Part shown: positions 40,956-46,560 of the stretch, piece by piece
Layout of the letters: every line of letters begins with the position of its first letter
Position numbering within the stretch: position 1 is the first letter of the stretch
Notes under the pieces: model-generated
Told to the model about the DNA's origin: nothing
Database searches by the model: none
The model's input: the letters and a program-made list of their open reading frames with translations, nothing else
Position numbers and translations under genes: made by a program
Source: Prolixibacteraceae bacterium
Lineage (GTDB): Bacteria; Bacteroidota; Bacteroidia; Bacteroidales; Prolixibacteraceae
Direction of reading: 5' to 3'
DNA length: 46,560 nucleotides
Assembly (NCBI GenBank): GCA_947475715.1
Contig: CANJNY010000025.1
Span: forward strand, 1-46,560

Positions 40956-41708
40956 ATGCTCGTAATTAAAGATTTATACGCAAAAGTAGAAGGAAAAGAT
41001 ATCCTTAGAGGCATAAACCTCACGGTGAATGCAGGTGAGGTTCACGCAATAATGGGACCCAATGGTTCAGGAAAAAGTACCCTGGCCAATGTGCTTGCAG
41101 GGAATACCAATTTTGAGGTCACCCATGGTTCAATCACTTTTAATGGAAAAGATATTTTTGACATGTCACCCGATGTCAGGGCTAAGGAGGGGTTATTTCT
41201 GAGTTTTCAGTACCCGGTTGAGATACCCGGTGTAAGTATGGTAAATTTTCTGAAAACTGCAGTCAATGAGCACCGCAAATATCGCAACGAAAAAGAGCTT
41301 TCAGCCGGTGACTTCCTTAAACTGCTGAGAGAGAAAAAGGCGATGGTTCAGATCGACTCACAACTGACAAACCGCTCTGTAAACGAAGGATTTTCAGGTG
41401 GCGAGAAGAAGAAAAACGAAATTTTCCAGATGGCGATGCTTGAGCCCACTTTGGCTATCCTCGATGAAACCGACAGCGGTCTCGATATTGATGCCCTCCG
41501 GATTGTTTCAAACGGAGTTAATATGCTGAAAAACAAGAATAATGCAACGATCCTGGTAACTCACTATCAACGTTTACTCGACTATATTGTGCCAGACTTT
41601 GTGCATGTGCTCTACGAAGGACGGATCGTAAAATCTGCCGGAAAAGAGCTGGCCTTTGAACTGGAGGAGAAGGGTTACGACTGGATCAAAAAGGAGCTGG
41701 GAGAATAA
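40956..41708 (+). CDS. sufC: FeS assembly ATPase SufC
   Basis: A 250-residue SufC, the ABC-type ATPase of the SufBCD complex. Walker A is GPNGSGKST, the signature is GFSGGEKKKNEIFQM (the typical SufC form), and Walker B is LAILDETDSGLDIDAL. Lies 46 bases after sufB and 2 bases before sufD. Confidence 0.97.
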   Translation: MLVIKDLYAKVEGKDILRGINLTVNAGEVHAIMGPNGSGKSTLANVLAGNTNFEVTHGSITFNGKDIFDMSPDVRAKEGLFLSFQYPVEIPGVSMVNFLKTAVNEHRKYRNEKELSAGDFLKLLREKKAMVQIDSQLTNRSVNEGFSGGEKKKNEIFQMAMLEPTLAILDETDSGLDIDALRIVSNGVNMLKNKNNATILVTHYQRLLDYIVPDFVHVLYEGRIVKSAGKELAFELEEKGYDWIKKELGE

Positions 41709-41710
41709 TT

Positions 41711-43084
41711 ATGGCAGAGGTACTAGAAAAAATAGGTGCGGTACGACGGATCAGCGAGCTATATGCCGCGAATCTGGCCGGCATCACCGGGGGATTACCT
41801 TCCTGGGTGAATCAGGCACGTAAACCGGCATTTCTTGCATTTCAACGAATGGGAATTCCCGGGTTCAGAACCGAGAATTACAAATATACCGATCTCACAA
41901 GACTCTTTGAGAACGAAAATTTCAGGAGGTCGTTTACCCCCGATGATTTTGAGGTTGACCTCAGTGAAGTGTTTAGTTGTGACGTTCCTGAATTCGATAC
42001 CCATCTGATTCTTGTGGTTAACGGATGGTACGATGATGCGAGTAATAAAAACACCATTTATCCTGAGGGAGTGATCGTTAAGAGCCTCCGTAAGGCAATG
42101 GTCGAAAACGCCGATCTGGTTCAAAAATACTACGGCCAACTTGCTGTTGTTCAAGACGATCCATTGACAGCAATGAATACGCTATTCGCTCAGGATGGGG
42201 TATTCATTTATATTCCGGATAATCTCCATATTGAGAAACCGTTGCAACTAATCAATGTACTTCGGAGTGAAGATGACCTTTATGTAACGCAGCGCAATCT
42301 GATCATTGCAGGGAAGAATAGCCAGGCTAAGCTGATGTTCTGTGATCATACCCTTATGCCTCAGCAATTTATCAATAACAACCTCACCGAATTCGAAATG
42401 GGTGAAGATTCAGTTATTGATATTTACAGTATTCAGAATCAACATAATAAAACGGCTAGTCTGTCAGGACTTTATATTCGTCAGGAGCGTGGCTCACAAT
42501 TGGTCACAAGTGCCATAACGCTTCATGGAGGAATTATCCGCAATAACCTGAAGGTTTTGCTTGATGGCGAACATGCATCGGCAAATATTTGCGGTCTTGC
42601 CTTATCAGATAAAAATCAACACGTTGATAATTATACAAATATAGAGCACATCAAACCGAACTGTCATAGTAACCAGCTTTACAAAAACATCCTTGACGAT
42701 AGTTCTACAGGCGGTTTCACTGGCCGGATTCATGTGTTACCCTATGCCTCCAAGACAGCTGCTTACCAGCGGAATAACAACGTCTTGTTAACCAATGCGG
42801 CAAGGATGAACACAAAACCGCAATTAGTTATCGACAACGACGACGTGAAATGTTCACATGGTGCTACGGTAGGACGGATCAACGACGAAGCACTTTTCTA
42901 TCTTCAGGCAAGGGGCATCAATGAGCAGGAGGCACGACTCATGCTCATGTTCGCCTTCGCCCATGAAGTACTGGCCGAGGTGAAGATTGAGAAGCTGCGA
43001 GATGTGATAGATAAACTTGTAAATAAACGGTTAAGGGGCGAAGTATCGAAATGCCATTCCTGTGCACTGGACTGCATCAGATAA
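41711..43084 (+). CDS. sufD: FeS assembly protein SufD
   Basis: A 457-residue SufD, paralogue of SufB and third part of the SufBCD scaffold. The N-terminal helical part has GFRTENYKYTDLTRLFE; the beta-helix core is followed by the typical ending HGATVGRINDEALFYLQARG and a C-terminal SKCHSCALDC. Translationally close to sufC. Confidence 0.95.
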   Translation: MAEVLEKIGAVRRISELYAANLAGITGGLPSWVNQARKPAFLAFQRMGIPGFRTENYKYTDLTRLFENENFRRSFTPDDFEVDLSEVFSCDVPEFDTHLILVVNGWYDDASNKNTIYPEGVIVKSLRKAMVENADLVQKYYGQLAVVQDDPLTAMNTLFAQDGVFIYIPDNLHIEKPLQLINVLRSEDDLYVTQRNLIIAGKNSQAKLMFCDHTLMPQQFINNNLTEFEMGEDSVIDIYSIQNQHNKTASLSGLYIRQERGSQLVTSAITLHGGIIRNNLKVLLDGEHASANICGLALSDKNQHVDNYTNIEHIKPNCHSNQLYKNILDDSSTGGFTGRIHVLPYASKTAAYQRNNNVLLTNAARMNTKPQLVIDNDDVKCSHGATVGRINDEALFYLQARGINEQEARLMLMFAFAHEVLAEVKIEKLRDVIDKLVNKRLRGEVSKCHSCALDCIR

Positions 43085-43105
43085 AAATTGTCAATTACCA
43101 ACATT

Positions 43106-44323
43106 ATGATTCCGGATATTTCCAAAATACGAAAAGATTTTCCGATTCTTGATCAAAAGGTCAATGGTAAGCCGTTGATATATCTCGATAATGCTGCGAC
43201 AAGCCAGCGTCCACTTCAGGTAATTGACCGGATGAATGAATTTTCTCTACGGATTAATGGAAATATCCATCGTGCCACTCACTTCTTCGCCAATAAGACT
43301 ACTGAGGCATACGAGAATGGGAGGGAAACACTTCGCAGCTATTTGAATGCCGAAGAAACGGCTGAAATAATCTTTACCCATGGTGCAACAGAATCGATTA
43401 ACCTGGTAGCACACGCATTTGGTGATGCCTTTATATCGCCTGGAGATGAAGTGATCGTTACCGAGATGGAACATCATGCCAATATTGTGCCATGGCAAAT
43501 GATGTGCCAGCGACGGGGAGCAATCTTGAAGGTTCTCCCTTTCGGGGATAACGGGGTCTTACAAGATGATCAGCTCGATAATCTGATTAATGAAAAAACC
43601 AGGATACTAGCTATAACGCATGTTTCCAATGCATTGGGTTCAGTAAATCCTATCGCGGAAATTATCTCTAAAGCCCATTCGAAAAATGTGCCGGTATTAA
43701 TTGACGGAGCACAGGGTGCACCCCACTTTAAAATAGATGTACAGGCACTTGACTGCGATTTTTATGCTTTTTCGGGACACAAAATGTATGGCCCAACAGG
43801 TATTGGGGTGCTTTATGGGAAACGTAAGTGGCTCGACCGGCTCCCCCCTTTCTTTGGAGGAGGGGAGATGATCGAGCGCGTAAAATTTGAAAAGACCACC
43901 TTTAATGAGATACCTTACAAATTTGAGGCAGGAACCCCTAATTATGTGGGTGCCATCGGTTTGGCAGCAGCGGTAGATTATCTGAATAACATGGATAGTA
44001 CACTGGTCAGCAGTTATGAACATGATCTGCTTACAGAGGCAACTATCCGTTTAAAACAAATTGAAGGGTTACGAATTTTTGGTGAAGCTCCTCATAAAGC
44101 AGGTGTTATCAGTTTTAATATCGAAGGAATTCATCCATTTGATCTGGGAACCTTGCTCGATCAGATGGGAATTGCAGTTAGAACCGGCAGATTATGCGCC
44201 GATCCTGTGATGGATCACTATGGCGTTGAGAATATGGTGCGTGCCTCTTTTGCTTTTTACAATACAATAGAGGAGATCGAAACCTTTTATAAGGCATTGA
44301 TTCGCTTAAAAGGGATGTTTTAA
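43106..44323 (+). CDS. sufS: Cysteine desulfurase SufS
   Basis: A 405-residue PLP-dependent desulfurase that takes sulfur from cysteine and passes it through SufE to SufBCD. The start ATG at 43106 (MIPDISKIRKDFPILDQ) is preferred over a TTG at 43088. With it, Lys226 (FSGHKMYGP) binds PLP and Cys364 (VRTGRLCADP) is the persulfide site, the same numbers as in E. coli SufS. The loop around the cysteine is GRLCADPVM instead of the common GHHCAQPLM. 21 bases after sufD. Confidence 0.96.
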   Translation: MIPDISKIRKDFPILDQKVNGKPLIYLDNAATSQRPLQVIDRMNEFSLRINGNIHRATHFFANKTTEAYENGRETLRSYLNAEETAEIIFTHGATESINLVAHAFGDAFISPGDEVIVTEMEHHANIVPWQMMCQRRGAILKVLPFGDNGVLQDDQLDNLINEKTRILAITHVSNALGSVNPIAEIISKAHSKNVPVLIDGAQGAPHFKIDVQALDCDFYAFSGHKMYGPTGIGVLYGKRKWLDRLPPFFGGGEMIERVKFEKTTFNEIPYKFEAGTPNYVGAIGLAAAVDYLNNMDSTLVSSYEHDLLTEATIRLKQIEGLRIFGEAPHKAGVISFNIEGIHPFDLGTLLDQMGIAVRTGRLCADPVMDHYGVENMVRASFAFYNTIEEIETFYKALIRLKGMF

Positions 44324-44345
44324 AAGTTAATAACTGAGAATCAAA

Positions 44346-44777
44346 ATGACGATTGACGAAATACAAGAGCAGATTATCGAAGACTTTTCAGGATTTGAGG
44401 ACTGGATGGATAAATACGGTTTATTGATTGACCTTGGGAATGAACTGACACCTATCGATCCCAAATATAAAATTGAAAGCAACCTGATTCGCGGTTGCCA
44501 GTCAAGAGTTTGGCTGCACCAGGAATTTACAGATGGCAGAATCATCTTCGAAGCCGAAAGTGACGCACTAATTGTTAAAGGATTAGTGGCATTGCTACTC
44601 AAAATATATTCAGGTCGCACACCACATGAGATCCTGATCTCAGAACCCCGGTTTATCGACGAAATAGGATTAAGGCAACACCTTTCACCAACCCGATCGA
44701 ATGGACTTTTGGCCATGGTGAAACAAATGAAACTTTACGCATTGGCATACGAGAAAATTTCAAAAAAAAACAATTAA
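44346..44777 (+). CDS. sufE: Sulfur acceptor SufE
   Basis: A 143-residue SufE that accepts persulfide sulfur from SufS. The acceptor Cys51 lies in LIRGCQSRVWLHQ, the same position as in E. coli. Other family motifs are GLLIDLGNEL and GLVALLLKIYSGRTP. One base separates it from the next gene. Confidence 0.96.
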   Translation: MTIDEIQEQIIEDFSGFEDWMDKYGLLIDLGNELTPIDPKYKIESNLIRGCQSRVWLHQEFTDGRIIFEAESDALIVKGLVALLLKIYSGRTPHEILISEPRFIDEIGLRQHLSPTRSNGLLAMVKQMKLYALAYEKISKKNN

Positions 44778-44778
44778 G

Positions 44779-45081
44779 ATGGACCAGCGAATTGATTTAA
44801 TTATAGAAAACCTCAAAGAGGTGTTTGACCCCGAAATTCCAGTCAATATTTACGACCTTGGATTGATTTATAGTGTTGATATGGAAGGTGATGAAGCTAA
44901 GATTTTAATGACTTTAACAGCTCCTGGCTGCCCTGCCGCCGATATGATTCTGGCCGATGTCGAATACATGTCGAAGAAAGTAGAAGGGGTAGAAACTGTA
45001 AACGTGGAGATAACCTTTGAACCGGCATGGGAAAAGTCGATGATGTCTGAGGAGGCAAGGCTGGAGCTGGGATTTATGTAG
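44779..45081 (+). CDS. sufT: MIP18/DUF59 protein, SufT-like
   Basis: A 100-residue DUF59 protein. Conserved parts are DPEIPVNIYDLGLIYSV and MTLTAPGCPAADMILADVE with Cys51. Such SufT/PaaD-like proteins help mature FeS proteins, often under iron limitation. Last gene of the suf operon, followed by a terminator hairpin. Confidence 0.93.
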   Translation: MDQRIDLIIENLKEVFDPEIPVNIYDLGLIYSVDMEGDEAKILMTLTAPGCPAADMILADVEYMSKKVEGVETVNVEITFEPAWEKSMMSEEARLELGFM

Positions 45082-45148
45082 ATATATTTCCCGGATTTAT
45101 TAATACCTCTGTCAGGATAATACTTTAAATAAGCAAAGTGGAAAGAGG

Positions 45149-45206
45149 AAAGTGCAAAATGCAAATTGAAAATTAGTTTTTGAATTTTGCACTTTGCACT
45201 TTTTAT
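45149..45206 (+). terminator. Terminator of the suf operon
   Basis: AAAGTGCAAAATGCAAA (45149-45165) pairs with TTTTGCACTTTGCACTTT (45185-45202) with one mismatch or bulge, and the right arm runs into a T-stretch. The loop is about 19 bases. The rest of the gap to 45296 holds no gene. Confidence 0.65.
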
Positions 45207-45296
45207 GTGGTATTAATCATTAATTAATTTAGTATCCTATTTGTTTCCAATATACTTCCACTAATTACTAATATTCCACTTTAACCCCCTTAGTCG

Positions 45297-46229
45297 ATGA
45301 CAGAGCAAATCAAAAACCATAGTCTTCTGATCAAGCAAAAGGCATTGGAGCTTGGTTTTGCTGAGTGTGGGATTTCTGAAGCGAGGCCCCTCGAGGAGGA
45401 GCGTGACTATTTACAAAGGTGGCTATCAGAAAATATGAACGGTAATATGGGATATATGGCCAACAATTTTGAAAAGCGCCTGGATCCCGCAAAGCTTGAA
45501 GAGGGGGCTAAATCAGTAATCTCGGTGCTGATTAATTACTATCCTTCCCATGGCCAAAATGATCCATCAGCCCCGGTTATTTCCAAATATGCCTATGGAC
45601 GGGACTACCATTTTGTTGTTAAAGAAAAACTTAATGATCTTTTAATATACATTCAATCAGAGATTTCCCCATGCAGTGGAAGGGCCTTTACAGACTCGGC
45701 TCCGGTAATGGAAAGGTCGCTGGCCAAAGCCGCCGGTCTGGGATGGATTGGGAAGCACTCACTGCTTATCAATAAATATTTTGGATCGTATGTATTTATT
45801 GGTGAATTGATTATAGATTTACCCCTCAACTACGATATTCCATTCACCAGTGATCATTGCGGAACCTGTACCCTTTGCATTGATGCTTGCCCTACTCAGG
45901 CTATCGTGGCTGACCGTGTTGTGGATGCCCGAAAATGCATTGCCTATCATACGATCGAAAACAAGGAGGAAGTTCCGGAACCTTTCCGGTCGAAACTCGA
46001 AGGGCGCATCTTTGGATGCGATATTTGTCAGGATGTTTGCCCATGGAACAGGGTAATAACGCCGAATAAAAGCACTGATTTCGAACCGATTAAAGGGTTA
46101 TTGGAGATGAACAAAACAGATTGGACGGAGCTTGAGCCGGACACTTACCGGCAGAGATTCAGAAAAACAGCCTTCGAGCGCGCAGGTTATAAACGGATCA
46201 TGCGAAATATCGGTTACCTGAACAAATGA
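45297..46229 (+). CDS. queG: Epoxyqueuosine reductase
   Basis: A 310-residue QueG, the last enzyme of queuosine tRNA modification, reducing epoxyqueuosine to queuosine with cobalamin and two [4Fe-4S] clusters. Catalytic Asp133 lies in FTDSAPVMER. The cluster cysteines are C188, C191, C194, C198 (CGTCTLCIDACPT) and C214, C241, C244, C248 (CDICQDVCPW). KYAYGRDYH is also typical. The length is a little shorter than the E. coli enzyme, which carries a HEAT-like C-terminal part. It sits downstream of the suf operon, which would supply its clusters. Confidence 0.96.
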   Translation: MTEQIKNHSLLIKQKALELGFAECGISEARPLEEERDYLQRWLSENMNGNMGYMANNFEKRLDPAKLEEGAKSVISVLINYYPSHGQNDPSAPVISKYAYGRDYHFVVKEKLNDLLIYIQSEISPCSGRAFTDSAPVMERSLAKAAGLGWIGKHSLLINKYFGSYVFIGELIIDLPLNYDIPFTSDHCGTCTLCIDACPTQAIVADRVVDARKCIAYHTIENKEEVPEPFRSKLEGRIFGCDICQDVCPWNRVITPNKSTDFEPIKGLLEMNKTDWTELEPDTYRQRFRKTAFERAGYKRIMRNIGYLNK

Positions 46230-46238
46230 TTTAGATCT

Positions 46239-46246
46239 TATCTTTG
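46239..46246 (+). promoter_or_regulatory. Promoter of the hydrolase gene
   Basis: TATCTTTG matches the -7 core, with a start site near 46253, about 26 bases before ATG 46279. It lies 10 bases after the queG stop. Confidence 0.55.
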
Positions 46247-46278
46247 CATCTCTGTTCAATAATCTTCAGTAACCTTTC

Positions 46279-46560
46279 ATGGAATTAACAGAATATCATT
46301 GGAAATCATTCGATGGACTTGACCTTTACGCCCTTTTATGGAATGTAATGGAAAAGCCTGATGCAGTTATTGCATTTGTGCATGGACATGGTGATCATTG
46401 TCGAAGGTATAACGAATGGTTTGCGAAAATGGTATCCGGAAATATTTCTGTACTCTCTTTTGATTACAGGGGAAATGGAAGATCAAAGGGAAAAAGAGGG
46501 GTAATCAAAAATTATAATAACCTTTTGCAGGACGTAACGCTCTTACATGAGAACGCCAAA
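46279..46560 (+). CDS. Alpha/beta hydrolase, lysophospholipase/monoacylglycerol lipase-like (partial)
   Basis: The ORF is open to the window end (94 codons seen). It begins MELTEYHWKSFDGLDLYALL. FVHGHGDHCRRYNEW is the oxyanion-hole motif and SFDYRGNGRSKGKRG the DxRGhGrS-type motif of the Hydrolase_4 (monoacylglycerol lipase) family. The catalytic GxSxG, Asp and His lie beyond the window. Cytoplasmic by lack of a signal peptide. Confidence 0.85.
   Translation, partial: MELTEYHWKSFDGLDLYALLWNVMEKPDAVIAFVHGHGDHCRRYNEWFAKMVSGNISVLSFDYRGNGRSKGKRGVIKNYNNLLQDVTLLHENAK

Overview
The window looks like a chromosomal segment of a Bacteroidota bacterium. The evidence is the Bacteroidetes-type promoter core TAnnTTTG before several genes, a secreted protein with a type IX secretion (T9SS) type A C-terminal domain, a CRISPR repeat of the Bacteroidetes type II-C kind, and many signal peptides and lipoproteins with little Shine-Dalgarno signal. 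No rRNA, tRNA, transposase or phage gene was seen. Genus cannot be told from the sequence alone. Both ends are cut: the left edge falls inside a CRISPR repeat and the right edge inside an alpha/beta-hydrolase gene.

Layout. 1-347: end of a CRISPR array (46-nt repeats, 30-nt spacers), with no cas gene in view. 546-2471 (-): propionyl-CoA synthetase-like enzyme, whose promoter is strikingly similar to the CRISPR repeat. 2801-4693 (+): a secreted protein starting with a nearly intact ubiquitin domain (about 70 percent identical to human ubiquitin by hand alignment) and ending in a T9SS sorting domain; this is the most unusual gene here. 4742-7147 (-): GH95 alpha-L-fucosidase. 7249-9260 (-): a sugar/carboxylate-type MFS transporter with a large periplasmic insertion, plus a tiny membrane partner. 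9414-10403 (-): glutaminase. 10852-26218 (-): a 15-kb block of secreted or membrane redox proteins of the 'Planctomycete' type. It consists of two tandem copies of a four-gene cassette (PSCyt1/DUF1549/DUF1553 cytochrome; DUF1501 Tat protein; a Tat-exported accessory protein; a membrane/heme/LRR protein) followed by a MauG-like di-heme peroxidase, with eight CxxCH heme sites in total.

26384-30143 holds a DUF4412 protein, an SGNH lipoprotein, an OmpA-like protein and a glutathione peroxidase, separated by strong hairpins. 30235-36353 (-) is a MacAB-TolC-like efflux operon (ATPase, two permeases, adaptor, TolC) interrupted by a palindromic tandem repeat. 36796-38259 (+) is an AAA ATPase with a C-terminal PD-(D/E)xK-like domain. 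thiL (-) and the suf operon sufB-C-D-S-E-T (+) diverge from back-to-back promoters near 39360. queG and a partial lipase-like gene close the window.

How the parts may work together. The suf genes form one FeS-assembly operon, and queG encodes a client with two [4Fe-4S] clusters. The redox block has export signals (Tat or lipoprotein), heme domains and, in the two large cytochromes, a different carbohydrate-binding-like domain each (LamG-like in one, CBM6-like in the other). That suggests, as inference only, oxidation of a glycan or glycoside outside the cytoplasm, with electrons passed to the membrane through the four-helix/heme/LRR proteins and perhaps to the di-heme peroxidase. The intergenic spaces are unusually rich in palindromic repeat families.
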